Shown piece after piece: positions 46,638-55,475 of a stretch of DNA of 64,000 nt. Numbering within the stretch: position 1 is the stretch's first letter; every line of letters begins with the position of its first letter. The notes beneath the pieces were generated by a model that was not told where the DNA came from, ran no database searches, and saw nothing but the letters and a program-made list of their open reading frames with translations. The position numbers and the translations under genes are program-made. Source of the stretch: Dictyobacter formicarum (GTDB lineage: Bacteria; Chloroflexota; Ktedonobacteria; Ktedonobacterales; Ktedonobacteraceae); assembly GCF_016587435.1 (NCBI RefSeq), contig NZ_BNJJ01000003.1, positions 310,001 to 374,000 on the forward strand, read 5' to 3'.

Positions 46638-47369
46638 ATGCAACGTTCACCCTGGATTGTGTCCAGACAAACATATCCAAAAAATCGGCTCTTCTGCTTT
46701 CCTTACGCAGGCGGAGGAGCCAGCATCTATCGCCTCTGGCCGCAAGCCCTGCCGCCAGAGGTGGAAGTATGCCCCATTCAGCTCCCTGGCCATGAAACCA
46801 GAATCGGTGAGGAGCCCATTGATCGACTGCAGGCCCTGCTTCCAGCACTGGTGCAGGCGCTCAATCCATATCTGCATGAGCCGTTTCAAATCTTTGGACA
46901 TAGCATGGGAGCCTTGATCGGATTCGAGCTAACCCGGCAGTTGCGACGTCAGCACCTGCCCACCCCAACCTATCTCTTTATGTCGGGTCATCAAGCTCCC
47001 CAGATATCACGCCCGGCAACCCGAACCTGGCAAAAACCAGACGCTGAATTTATTCAATCTCTCAAAAACATGGGAGGCACGCCGGACACCGTACTACAAA
47101 ATGCCGAACTTATGCAGTTGCTCCTGCCAACCTTGCGTGCCGACTTTGCCCTCAACGAAACCTACCAATACCAGGCTGAAGAACCCTTGACCATCCCAAT
47201 CACAGTTTTCGGGGGCAGCGAAGACAAAGAGGTCGACCCCACAGAACTGAAAGCCTGGCAGGAACAAACCATTTACCCAATCGTCCAACGCATCTTCCCG
47301 GGTAATCACTTTTACCTGCACACCCATCAATCCCTGCTCACCCAGGCCATCGCTTCGTACTACCACTAA
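46638..47369 (+). CDS. Type II thioesterase
   Basis: A 243-residue alpha/beta hydrolase of the GrsT/TEII group, which clears mis-primed carrier proteins in PKS/NRPS systems. It has LFCFPYAGGGASIYRLW at the N-terminus, the nucleophile elbow FGHSMGALIGFEL (Ser), an Asp in FGGSEDKEVDP and the catalytic His in FPGNHFYLH. It begins 19 bases after the NRPS stop on the same strand. The ribosome binding site is weak, so coupling to the NRPS is likely. As the only visible hydrolase of the locus it could also take part in release, since the NRPS has no TE domain. Confidence 0.9.
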   Translation: MQRSPWIVSRQTYPKNRLFCFPYAGGGASIYRLWPQALPPEVEVCPIQLPGHETRIGEEPIDRLQALLPALVQALNPYLHEPFQIFGHSMGALIGFELTRQLRRQHLPTPTYLFMSGHQAPQISRPATRTWQKPDAEFIQSLKNMGGTPDTVLQNAELMQLLLPTLRADFALNETYQYQAEEPLTIPITVFGGSEDKEVDPTELKAWQEQTIYPIVQRIFPGNHFYLHTHQSLLTQAIASYYH

Positions 47370-47384
47370 ACAACAAACGGGATT

Positions 47385-47407
47385 GTCAAGGGCGGCTAGC
47401 CCTTGAC
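47385..47407. terminator. Perfect hairpin between convergent genes
   Basis: GTCAAGGGC and GCCCTTGAC form a nine-base stem around GGCTA, 15 bases after the thioesterase stop. There is no T-run, so its action as a terminator is uncertain. A second imperfect hairpin (CTGCGG...CCGCAG) overlaps the end of the aminotransferase gene. Confidence 0.5.
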
Positions 47408-47449
47408 CGGGAACACGAAGTGGTTAGGTTAAGGAGGCTGCGGACCTGC

Positions 47450-48616
47450 TCAGGCCCGCAGTTTCCCCAACAACCCTTTAGCCTGCATCAACGCCTCATC
47501 ACTCTTACAAAAAGAGAAACGCACATAATTTTGACCAATATGCACATGCTCCTTGCTATACATACTTTCCGGCGGAATACAGGCCACGCCAATCTCTTTA
47601 ATCAAATAGCGCGTAAAATCACGCGGCATCCCATCAAAAACTTCAGAGAAATCAGCCATAATAAAGTATGTGCCCTCAGGCGCTCGATATTTAAGTCCAG
47701 AGCCCTCCAGCGCCCCCATCAGCAACCGTAGCTTATCTTCATACATGCGTCGAAAATCGTTATAATACTGCTCCGACTGGTTCAAAGCATACGCAACCGC
47801 TTCCTGAGTCGGATGATGGACCGCAAAAATAGTAAACTGGTGCGCCCTCGCCACACCATTTAATACCGCTGGATGCCCATAGGCCCAGCCAACTTTCCAG
47901 CCAGTAGCGCTAAAGGTCTTGCCAGCGCTACTGACCGTAACGGTCCGCTCAAACATACCGGGCAAAGTAGCGATCGGAATGTAGCGTGCGCCCCCCAGCG
48001 TTAAGTGCTCATACACTTCATCGTTGATCACAACCACGTTATGCTCGATGCACAGATCAGCGACCAGCGACAATTCTTCGCGCGTAAACACACGGCCAGT
48101 AGGATTATGCGGCGAATTCAAAATTAACGCGCGCGTTCTCGGCGAGAAGGCGGCCCGCAGTTCAGCGGGATCAAAGGTCCAGGTTGGTGGATGCAGGGGT
48201 ACAAAGACAGGTGTAGCCCCGGCCATCAAGATGTTGGGGACATACGAATCATAAAATGGCTCGATGACGATTACTTCATCCCCTGGATCTACCAGGCCCA
48301 GCACACATGACAGGAGACCTTCAGTTGCACCCGCAGTGACGATTACCCCTTGATCAGGATCAATATTCAGTCCATAAAAGCGGGCCGCATGATCGGCGAC
48401 GGCATTGCGCAAGGAGGCAATACCGGGTCCAGGCGCATACTGGTTATGCTGGCCCGATTGCGCTGCTTTGACCAGTTCCGCCACAATATCGGCTGGGGTA
48501 TCAAAATCAGGCTTTCCTTGCCCCAGATTTAAAGCGTTATATTGTTGCGCTAAAAGATTGATTTCCGTAAAAATAGTGGTGCCAAACGTTTCCACACGGC
48601 GAGCTGAAATAGACAT
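47450..48616 (-). CDS. PLP-dependent class I/II aminotransferase
   Basis: A 388-residue fold-type I aminotransferase close to the kynurenine/methionine (KAT-like) group. It has NLGQGKPDFDTPADIV, NSPHNPTGRVFTREEL and the PLP lysine in SSAGKTFSATGWKVGWAYG; a final Arg in YVRFSFCKS binds the substrate carboxylate. ATG 48616 has GGGAG eight bases upstream. It is convergent with the thioesterase of the PKS/NRPS locus and is probably an independent primary-metabolism gene. Confidence 0.9.
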   Translation of the reverse strand: MSISARRVETFGTTIFTEINLLAQQYNALNLGQGKPDFDTPADIVAELVKAAQSGQHNQYAPGPGIASLRNAVADHAARFYGLNIDPDQGVIVTAGATEGLLSCVLGLVDPGDEVIVIEPFYDSYVPNILMAGATPVFVPLHPPTWTFDPAELRAAFSPRTRALILNSPHNPTGRVFTREELSLVADLCIEHNVVVINDEVYEHLTLGGARYIPIATLPGMFERTVTVSSAGKTFSATGWKVGWAYGHPAVLNGVARAHQFTIFAVHHPTQEAVAYALNQSEQYYNDFRRMYEDKLRLLMGALEGSGLKYRAPEGTYFIMADFSEVFDGMPRDFTRYLIKEIGVACIPPESMYSKEHVHIGQNYVRFSFCKSDEALMQAKGLLGKLRA

Positions 48617-48830
48617 GCAATATACTCCCATTATATTGGATATAGTGCGCTCTGACGCGGCTCTGATCCGTCAAAATCTCATAGCAGCGCGGCAGGATAC
48701 CTGCTTATCGGAGCTATCTCATTTTGCTTATTATTTGCTTATTATATACAACATCACAGATGCCGAGCAATAAAAGCCACCTGGCTTGCATAACTCTGCA
48801 AGGACAACCAATAGCTTTCATACCATAAAA

Positions 48831-48859
48831 TTGCTCGCCTTTAAGGTATACTATATAAT
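48831..48859 (+). promoter_or_regulatory. Likely promoter of the glycerol operon
   Basis: TTGCTC (48831-48836) and a perfect TATAAT (48854-48859) are separated by 17 bases. The next gene on this strand is glpK, about 390 bases away. Confidence 0.5.
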
Positions 48860-48981
48860 TTATTAATACAACATGGAACATAAATACACACATTCTGGCT
48901 TTCCAAAATGGTATACTAGTAGTGCACCAACTCAACAATAGCTGCAGTATTCCATACTTGAATACAACAAAGGAGGAGCGT

Positions 48982-49083
48982 ATAGAAGAGAAGATAAACA
49001 AGCAGGGGATTCTAAAAACCTTAGAAACATATGAGTTGAGCAACAACAAACTCAACACCAATTATTTCCCTGAATCACCATGA
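48982..49083 (+). CDS. Possible 33-residue leader peptide with a non-standard start
   Basis: AAAGGAGGAGCGT is followed at normal spacing by ATA and a frame of 33 codons (EEKINKQGILKTLETYELS and so on), with no ATG, GTG or TTG available. The frame ends TGA inside the ATGA start of the next small frame. It is supported only by the perfect ribosome binding site and the overlap. Confidence 0.2.
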   Translation: MEEKINKQGILKTLETYELSNNKLNTNYFPESP

Positions 49084-49193
49084 GCAAAAAAATCTTCCAA
49101 CTCATGCCTGTAAGGACGCAGGTCAATCAGCAGTTTTTGCACAATCTACCAGTTGTGTGGAACCAAATGACCAGCCCTTCGTGCTACTTGTAG
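49080..49193 (+). CDS. Possible 37-residue small protein in the glpK leader
   Basis: The frame starts ATG at 49080, overlapping the previous small frame by four bases, and reads MSKKIFQLMPVRTQVNQQFL and on to 37 residues. There is no independent ribosome binding site. It stops 58 bases before glpK. It may be a chance frame. Confidence 0.2.
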   Translation: MSKKIFQLMPVRTQVNQQFLHNLPVVWNQMTSPSCYL

Positions 49194-49250
49194 TGAAATC
49201 ATCAAACGTTGACGCCGTAGGACAACGTTTTTAGGAGGAGGAAATTTTCA

Positions 49251-50756
49251 ATGGCTCGCTTTGTATTAAGTTTGGATCAGGGTACAACAAGCTCCCGGGC
49301 AATCCTCTTCAACCAGCAGGGTAATATTGTAAGTGTAGTGCAACAAGAATTTCCTCAAATTTATCCAGCACCTGGATTGGTCGAACACAATCCAGAAGAT
49401 ATCTGGTCAAGCCAGCTTAATGTAGCTCGAGAAGCATTAAGAAAAGCAGGTGCCTCGGCTTCAGATATCGTGGCATTGGGCATCACTAATCAACGTGAGA
49501 CCGCGATTGTCTGGGAAAAAAGCACAGGCCGACCGGTGTTTAATGCCATTGTCTGGCAGAGTCGCTTAACTGTGCCAATTTGCGATGCTCTAACTGCCAA
49601 GGGCTTCGACAAAGTCATCCGTGAGCGCACTGGCCTTGTGACCGATGCCTACTTCTCCGGCACCAAAGTAAAATGGATTCTGGATAATGTTGAAGGGGCA
49701 CGCCAGAAGGCTGAGCGGGGTGAACTCCTGTTTGGCACTGTCGATACCTTCCTCATCTGGCGCCTGACGAAGGGCAGGATCCATGTCACTGACTATACCA
49801 ATGCTTCTCGTACTCTTCTCTTTAATATCTACGAAGGAAAGTGGGATGATGTGATCCTTCAGGAACTGGGCATTCCTCGCTCTATGTTGCCAGAGGTCAT
49901 GCCTTCCAGTGCTGTCTATGGTGAAACCGATGCAGAGATCTTCGGCACTCCGATCCGTATTGCTGGTATCGCAGGCGATCAGCAAGCGGCTACCTTTGGA
50001 CAGGTCTGTTATCAAATTGGTATGGCCAAAAACACGTATGGCACAGGCTGTTTCATGCTCATGAATACTGGGGAGAAAGCCATACCTTCTCAACATGGTC
50101 TGCTCACCACTATTGCCTGGGGCCTGGGCACTAAAGAGAAGCCCAAGATAATCTATGCGCTTGAAGGCAGTATCTTTATAACCGGAGCCGCAGTCCAGTG
50201 GCTGCGCGACGGCTTAAGGGCCATTAGTTCGAGTGCCGAGGTAGAAAGTCTGGCGCGGAGAGTTACCGATAATGGTGGCGTCTATATGGTTCCTGCCTTT
50301 GTGGGCCTGGGCGCTCCTCATTGGGACCCTTATGCCCGCGGTACCATTGTTGGGCTGACGCGTGGCTCTACGATTGGACATATCGCTCGAGCAACACTCG
50401 AGAGTATGTGTTATCAAACTCGCGAGGTTCTGGACGCGATGACTGCTGATAGCAACATCACTGCCACTACGTTGCGTGTCGATGGTGGCGCTGTCGTTAA
50501 TAATCTCTTGATGCAATTCCAGGCTGATATCCTGGGCATACCGGTCCAACGACCCGGAATCGCAGAAACCACCGCGCTAGGTGCAGCCTACCTGGCAGGA
50601 CTGGCGGTCGGCTTCTGGAAAGACCTGCAAGAGCTTACCCGTCTGTGGACAATCGATCGTACGTTTGAGCCACAAATGAGCGAAGATCAACGCGAAAGCC
50701 TGTATGCTAACTGGAAGCGCGCTGTGGAGCGCTCCCTCGGCTGGACAAAAAAATAA
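49251..50756 (+). CDS. glpK: Glycerol kinase
   Basis: A 501-residue FGGY-family kinase that phosphorylates glycerol to sn-glycerol 3-phosphate with ATP. It begins [18 protein letters not shown] (phosphate-binding loop), continues with [14 protein letters not shown] and WQSR for glycerol contact, and has the FGGY signature regions [12 protein letters not shown] and [20 protein letters not shown]. The length is exactly typical. AGGAGGAGG lies about ten bases before the ATG. It heads a six-gene plus-strand operon for glycerol and dihydroxyacetone use. The long leader upstream suggests post-transcriptional control. Confidence 0.97.
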   Translation: MARFVLSLDQGTTSSRAILFNQQGNIVSVVQQEFPQIYPAPGLVEHNPEDIWSSQLNVAREALRKAGASASDIVALGITNQRETAIVWEKSTGRPVFNAIVWQSRLTVPICDALTAKGFDKVIRERTGLVTDAYFSGTKVKWILDNVEGARQKAERGELLFGTVDTFLIWRLTKGRIHVTDYTNASRTLLFNIYEGKWDDVILQELGIPRSMLPEVMPSSAVYGETDAEIFGTPIRIAGIAGDQQAATFGQVCYQIGMAKNTYGTGCFMLMNTGEKAIPSQHGLLTTIAWGLGTKEKPKIIYALEGSIFITGAAVQWLRDGLRAISSSAEVESLARRVTDNGGVYMVPAFVGLGAPHWDPYARGTIVGLTRGSTIGHIARATLESMCYQTREVLDAMTADSNITATTLRVDGGAVVNNLLMQFQADILGIPVQRPGIAETTALGAAYLAGLAVGFWKDLQELTRLWTIDRTFEPQMSEDQRESLYANWKRAVERSLGWTKK

Positions 50757-50885
50757 CCTTCATCCAAAATAGTACAAAACGTTAACAGTATACTGATGAG
50801 CGATTTTTGGTGACTACCGAGAATACAGCTCAACCATATATACGGTTGTCAGAACAAATACGCAACAGGATTGGAGAAAAAATTC

Positions 50886-51773
50886 ATGGAAAAGCCCGCT
50901 GTTAGTCCAGTGCCAGCGATGGCTGGTACTCTGGGTGAATGCATTGCTGAATTTTTCGGCACGATGATTCTTTTGCTTTTTGGCGATGGCTGCGTCGCTT
51001 CATTTGGGCTTTTTAACACTCTAGGCCCTCCCCTTGGAAAACCGACGACGCCTACTCCATTTGCGAATGAGTGGATTCTGATTGCCATTGGTTGGGGCTT
51101 CGCCGTTATGCTTGGCATCTATGTAGCTGGTGCCATCAGTGGTGCCCATATCAATCCAGCAGTCACTCTGGGTTTTGCCTCCCGGGGCAAATTCCCCTGG
51201 AATAAAGTTCTTCCCTATATGGGTTCACAGGTGTTAGGCGCGTTTATAGCCGCTGCCATCCTTTTCTTCGTGTATAGAGGAGCAATTAATCATGCGGTCG
51301 GTCTGAAAGGTGGTACAATTGCTAGTGATGTAGGCTATGTCTTCTACACCTATCCTAAAGCTTTTGTTGGGACCTTCGGGGCCTTCGGCGATGAGTTCGT
51401 AGGTACTGCTCTGCTGGTTGGTTTGATCTTCGCGATTGTCGATATACGCAACCAGCCGGTGCAGGCCAATTTAAATCCAATGATCATTGGTTTCTTGATC
51501 GTCGCTATCGGTGCTTCATTCGGACTCAACACAGGGTATGCAATCAATCCAGCGCGTGACTTTGGTCCTCGCCTGTGGATTGCTGTGGTCGACGGTGGAA
51601 GAAGCCTGACTTCTTATACCTGGATTCCAATTGTCGCTCCACTCCTGGGTGGCGTCGCCGGAGCTTTTATCTACGACTTTACAATCGGCAAAGTCATAGA
51701 AGCCAGAAGGCTCCATACATCTGGTGCAGCAATCGCCCGTGGTGAAGCGGTTCGTGAGCCGGCAGTAGATTAG
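50886..51773 (+). CDS. glpF: Glycerol uptake facilitator (aquaglyceroporin)
   Basis: A 295-residue MIP-family channel with six membrane helices and two half-helices carrying the NPA boxes GAHINPAVTLG and GYAINPARDFGPR. The Asp after the second NPA box (NPARD) is the residue that marks glycerol-conducting members. It is slightly longer than E. coli GlpF owing to an extended loop after the second NPA half. ATG 50886 has GGAG upstream and is preferred to an in-frame codon 15 bases earlier. It follows glpK by 129 bases in the same operon. Confidence 0.95.
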   Translation: MEKPAVSPVPAMAGTLGECIAEFFGTMILLLFGDGCVASFGLFNTLGPPLGKPTTPTPFANEWILIAIGWGFAVMLGIYVAGAISGAHINPAVTLGFASRGKFPWNKVLPYMGSQVLGAFIAAAILFFVYRGAINHAVGLKGGTIASDVGYVFYTYPKAFVGTFGAFGDEFVGTALLVGLIFAIVDIRNQPVQANLNPMIIGFLIVAIGASFGLNTGYAINPARDFGPRLWIAVVDGGRSLTSYTWIPIVAPLLGGVAGAFIYDFTIGKVIEARRLHTSGAAIARGEAVREPAVD

Positions 51774-51802
51774 CGCTTTATTATAGTTTTTGGATGAAAG
51801 GA

Positions 51803-51865
51803 CGAAAATACAGCAGGAGAGCAGGTAGTAATTATACTAGCCCTGATCTCCTCCTGCTATTTTCG
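51803..51865 (+). repeat. Large imperfect inverted repeat between glpF and glpD
   Basis: The left arm CGAAAATACAGCAGGAGA pairs with the right arm TCTCCTCCTGCTATTTTCG. The stem ends 13 bases before the glpD ATG and contains the only GGAG-rich stretch near it. It could attenuate transcription or mask translation initiation of glpD, or protect the upstream mRNA from decay. Confidence 0.55.
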
Positions 51866-51878
51866 CAAGATAGCACCT

Positions 51879-53558
51879 ATGCAACCCTTATCTTCACACG
51901 AACGCACAGACAATCTCAACGAACTTGCCAATAATTCTTTCGATATCCTGGTCATCGGAGGAGGAGTTACCGGCGCGGGTGTCGCTCTCGATGCTGTCTC
52001 ACGCGGCTATTCGGTTGCCCTCGTTGAAAAGGCAGACTTTGCCAGCGGCACCAGTAGCAAATCAACCAAGCTTGTTCATGGTGGCATTCGCTATTTGCCA
52101 AACTTTGACTTCTCTCTGGTCCATGAGGCTCTGGTTGAACGTGGCTTGCTCCTGCAGAATGCGCCATTCCTGGTCGATCCAGTCGCCTTTGTGTTGCCGA
52201 TCTATGAAGGCGATATGCACCCGGTTGGAATGCCTTTTACAACCCCGAAAGGGATTGGCCTGAACCGCCTGCTGGATGCTGGCCTCTGGATGTACGATGG
52301 GTTGGCTGGCAGACGCAATATCTCTCGCCACCACCATATCAGCCGCCAGGAAGTATTGGAGCGAGCCCCAACCCTGGTTTCGGAAGGACTTAAAGAGGGC
52401 TTTATCTACTACGATGGGCAGACCAATGATGCGCGTTTGACAATGGCTGTTCTGCGTACGGCGGTACGTTCCGGTGCGCTGGTTGCCAATTATGCCGAGG
52501 TCACCGGCTTTGAAAAGTCGCAAGATCGTATCACCGGAGCAATTGTCCATGATACCATTGGTGACCAGCAGTTTACGGTGCGTGCTCGCCATATCGTCAA
52601 CGCCACTGGCGTCTTCTCCGAGGAGGTTGAGTCACTGGCCGAGGAGACACCTGAGATTCAGGTTGAGCCCAGCAAGGGGGTCCACCTGGTCCTGTCGCGC
52701 GAAATGCTCCAACTGGGCAATGACGCCATTGTTTTGCCTGAGACCGAGGATAAGCGCATTCTGTTTATTGTTCCCTGGGAATCGCGGGCCATCTATGGCA
52801 CCACCGATACAGGCACAGGCGATCTCAACCATCCTACTGCTTCTCAGGAAGATATTGCGTACTTGCTGAAATATCTGAATCGCTACCTTACTGTCCATGT
52901 GACCGAGGATGATATTATCAGTACCTATGCCGGATATCGTCCACTGGTCAAACCACGCCAGAAGAATGCATCGACCGCCAGGCTTTCACGTACACATGCC
53001 GTCATTGAGAGTCCTTCAGGCCTGGTGACGATTACAGGCGGAAAATTAACTACCTATCGTCGCATGGCACAGGATACACTGGATCTAATTAGTCGACGGG
53101 ATAGTGTGAAGCCGGTTCATCCAACCGAATCGCTGCCGTTACAGGGTAGCGCGGCCTGGCCGCTGACCCAGCACGAGTTGCAGAAACGCGGTGCACGGCT
53201 GGGGCTGAGCTCAAATATTATTCGCCATCTGGGCCATGCCTACGGATCTAACACGAACGCTGTCTTTGATCTAGTTGAGCAGGATCCGTCGCTGGGCCAA
53301 CAGCTCATCAGTGACCTTCCCTATATCAAAGCTGAGGTCATTTATGCCTGCCGCTATGAAATGGCGATGAAGCCAGCTGACATTCTGGCGCGTCGTACCT
53401 CGATTGTGATGGAAGATCGCGAGCGTGGTCAGGGTGTTGTCGATGAGGTAACCCAACTGATGGCGCAGGAACTACACTGGCCCTCAGTGGAACAACAGGA
53501 ACTGATGCAGATATATCGCTCAAATATCCAGAATCAAGTGCTGGCAGAGAAACGCTAA
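51879..53558 (+). CDS. glpD: FAD-dependent glycerol-3-phosphate dehydrogenase
   Basis: A 559-residue flavoenzyme oxidising glycerol 3-phosphate to dihydroxyacetone phosphate at the membrane and passing electrons to quinone. The FAD motif FDILVIGGGVTGAGVALDA is at residues 20-38, followed by the family signature SGTSSKSTKLVHGGIRYL. IYGTTDTGTGD and TITGGKLTTYRRMAQD are further conserved stretches, and the C-terminal DAO_C domain is complete. The length is normal. It follows glpF, and its 3' end is partly duplicated downstream (53597-53660). No obvious ribosome binding site lies outside the upstream hairpin. Confidence 0.96.
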   Translation: MQPLSSHERTDNLNELANNSFDILVIGGGVTGAGVALDAVSRGYSVALVEKADFASGTSSKSTKLVHGGIRYLPNFDFSLVHEALVERGLLLQNAPFLVDPVAFVLPIYEGDMHPVGMPFTTPKGIGLNRLLDAGLWMYDGLAGRRNISRHHHISRQEVLERAPTLVSEGLKEGFIYYDGQTNDARLTMAVLRTAVRSGALVANYAEVTGFEKSQDRITGAIVHDTIGDQQFTVRARHIVNATGVFSEEVESLAEETPEIQVEPSKGVHLVLSREMLQLGNDAIVLPETEDKRILFIVPWESRAIYGTTDTGTGDLNHPTASQEDIAYLLKYLNRYLTVHVTEDDIISTYAGYRPLVKPRQKNASTARLSRTHAVIESPSGLVTITGGKLTTYRRMAQDTLDLISRRDSVKPVHPTESLPLQGSAAWPLTQHELQKRGARLGLSSNIIRHLGHAYGSNTNAVFDLVEQDPSLGQQLISDLPYIKAEVIYACRYEMAMKPADILARRTSIVMEDRERGQGVVDEVTQLMAQELHWPSVEQQELMQIYRSNIQNQVLAEKR

Positions 53559-53660
53559 GTGTAAAGCTTGCCGTTCGGATTCGTTCGAATATTCATAATT
53601 CAGTTCTGGCAGAGAAACGTCACGTGTAAGGCTTACCCGTTCGACCTCGTTTGTAAATAG
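53532..53660 (+). repeat. Imperfect tandem duplication of the glpD 3' end
   Basis: CTGGCAGAGAAACG occurs at 53541-53554 and again at 53606-53619, followed in both copies by GTGTAA-GCTT and CGTTCG at the same spacing. The offset is about 65 bases. The second copy lies beyond the stop codon. Confidence 0.75.
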
Positions 53661-53672
53661 GGAAAGGAATAC

Positions 53673-53691
53673 GATAGGAACTATTCCTATC
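53673..53691 (+). repeat. Short hairpin before dhaK
   Basis: GATAGGAA and TTCCTATC form a perfect eight-base stem with a three-base loop, 27 bases before the dhaK start. Possible processing or regulatory site. Confidence 0.4.
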
Positions 53692-53717
53692 TGCTCATAT
53701 GCACGAGAGGAAACGCA

Positions 53718-54719
53718 ATGAAAAAGCTCATTAATAAACCGGAAGACGTGGTCAAAGAAGCCCTGGCTGGTATGGCTGCGGTCCACGCCGATCTGATTAA
53801 CGTCGATATTGAGCAACAGATTATTGTTCGTAAGGATGCGCCAGTAAAAAATAAAGTCGGCGTTATTTCTGGCGGTGGCAGTGGACATGAGCCTATGCAT
53901 GGAGGCTATGTTGGATATGGTATGCTCGATGCTGCCTGTCCAGGTGCGGTGTTTACCTCGCCAGTCCCGGATCAGATGCTGGCTGCCACACGAGCTGTTA
54001 ATGGCGGAGCCGGGGTCTTGCATATTGTCAAAAACTATACGGGCGATGTGATGAACTTTGAGATGGCCGCTGAATTGGCGGCGGCTGAAGATATTGAGGT
54101 AGTAAGCATCGTCACTAATGATGATGTGGCGGTACAGGATAGTCTCTATACGGCTGGTCGCCGTGGCGTTGGCGTAACGGTGCTGCTGGAGAAGATTGTA
54201 GGCGCTTTGGCCGAAACGGGAGCTCCTCTGGCTCAGGTGGCTGACATGGCTCGCCAGGTCAATAATCATGGACGCAGTATGGGGATGGCGTTGACCGCCT
54301 GCACGGTTCCGGCGGCGGGTAAGCCAACCTTTGAATTGGGCGAGGATGAGATGGAGATCGGTATCGGTATCCACGGGGAGCCCGGCCGGCGGCGCGCTAA
54401 ACTGGTCGGCGCAGCCGAAATCGCTGAGACTCTAACGACTCCCATCATTGACGATCTGGAGCTCAAAGCTGGAGAGCAGGTTCTGGCGATGGTCAATGGC
54501 ATGGGTGGAACGCCATTGATTGAACTCTATATCATTTTTAATGAGTTGGAACGTATTCTAAAGGGGAAGTCGATTTCTATTACGCGCTCCCTGGTCGGCA
54601 ATTATATTACCTCTCTGGAGATGGCCGGCTGTTCTATTACATTGATACGCCTCAACGATGAATTGATCAAGTACTGGGATGCGCCAGTCCATACACCCGC
54701 ATTGCGTTGGGGTCGTTAG
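53718..54719 (+). CDS. dhaK: Dihydroxyacetone kinase subunit DhaK
   Basis: A 333-residue substrate-binding subunit of the PTS-type dihydroxyacetone kinase. The signature [21 protein letters not shown] holds the dihydroxyacetone pocket, and [13 protein letters not shown] carries the His that binds substrate covalently as a hemiaminal. The length matches E. coli DhaK. GAGAGGAAACGCA precedes the ATG. It is followed by dhaL after 31 bases, giving the standard order K-L-M. With glpK and glpD upstream, the operon covers both the phosphorylative route and the dihydroxyacetone route to the triose phosphate pool. Confidence 0.96.
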   Translation: MKKLINKPEDVVKEALAGMAAVHADLINVDIEQQIIVRKDAPVKNKVGVISGGGSGHEPMHGGYVGYGMLDAACPGAVFTSPVPDQMLAATRAVNGGAGVLHIVKNYTGDVMNFEMAAELAAAEDIEVVSIVTNDDVAVQDSLYTAGRRGVGVTVLLEKIVGALAETGAPLAQVADMARQVNNHGRSMGMALTACTVPAAGKPTFELGEDEMEIGIGIHGEPGRRRAKLVGAAEIAETLTTPIIDDLELKAGEQVLAMVNGMGGTPLIELYIIFNELERILKGKSISITRSLVGNYITSLEMAGCSITLIRLNDELIKYWDAPVHTPALRWGR

Positions 54720-54750
54720 GCACATTTTGGCAGGAAATTTGGAGGAAACC

Positions 54751-55398
54751 ATGCCTGTTACACATGAGGATATCCTGCATTGGTTGCAGCAGTCCGCACA
54801 GGTGCTGCATGAGTATAGCGCATTCCTGACACAACTAGACTCTGCTATCGGGGATGCTGACCATGGCATCAATATGGATCGTGGTTTTACCGCTGTAAAT
54901 GCCAAACTCACAGGCTTGAGCGACGCTGATATAGGAACGATGCTAAAGACTGTTGGTACAACGTTGGTTTCTACGGTCGGTGGAGCTAGCGGCCCACTGT
55001 ATGGCACTGCCTTCTTACGCGCAGGTATGGTGTCCTCCGGCAAGCAATCCCTGGAAACATCCGACTTGATTACTTTATTTGATGCCGCCCTTGAGGGCGT
55101 TAAGGTTCGCGGTAAGGCGCAGGCCGGTGAAAAAACGATGCTGGATGCGTTAATACCTGCTATCGAGGCAGGCAAACAAGCCGCAGCAAATCAGTTGTCG
55201 ATAGCGCAGGTCCTACAAAATATGACGGCCGCCGCCGAGGCTGGTATGAAAAATACCATCGAGATGGTCGCAACCAAGGGGCGGGCCAGCTATTTGGGGG
55301 AGCGGAGCGTGGGACATCAAGATCCGGGAGCAACTTCATGCTGGCTAATCCTGCAAGCATTCTCAGATACGATGACACCAGACGCGGCACACGAGTAG
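54751..55398 (+). CDS. dhaL: Dihydroxyacetone kinase subunit DhaL (ADP-binding)
   Basis: A 215-residue nucleotide-binding subunit. Conserved aspartates lie in LDSAIGDADHGINMDRGF, which coordinate Mg-ADP, followed by TVGGASGPLYGTAFLR and the C-terminal GRASYLGERSVGHQDPGATS. In PTS-type systems DhaL keeps ADP as a cofactor that is rephosphorylated by DhaM. ATG 54751 has GGAGGAAACC immediately upstream; the open frame extending further upstream overlaps dhaK and is not used. Confidence 0.95.
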   Translation: MPVTHEDILHWLQQSAQVLHEYSAFLTQLDSAIGDADHGINMDRGFTAVNAKLTGLSDADIGTMLKTVGTTLVSTVGGASGPLYGTAFLRAGMVSSGKQSLETSDLITLFDAALEGVKVRGKAQAGEKTMLDALIPAIEAGKQAAANQLSIAQVLQNMTAAAEAGMKNTIEMVATKGRASYLGERSVGHQDPGATSCWLILQAFSDTMTPDAAHE

Positions 55399-55475
55399 AG
55401 GTTACTATTGTTGACTTCTCCTAAGTGATTATATATAGCTATGGGAACAGGCTTCCCTGGAAAGAAGAGAAAAAA

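Larger units (their letters stand above)
48617..49250. other. Long AT-rich leader region upstream of glpK
   Basis: It contains a likely promoter (48831-48859), two overlapping small reading frames (48982-49193) and a short inverted repeat, GTTGAG...CTCAAC (49035-49056). Together these make a leader of nearly 400 bases before glpK. Confidence 0.45.

Noticed and set aside
48714..49061. 115-codon minus-strand hydrophobic frame in the glpK leader
   Set aside because: It is antisense to the leader, its composition follows from AT-rich DNA, and it has no ribosome binding site.
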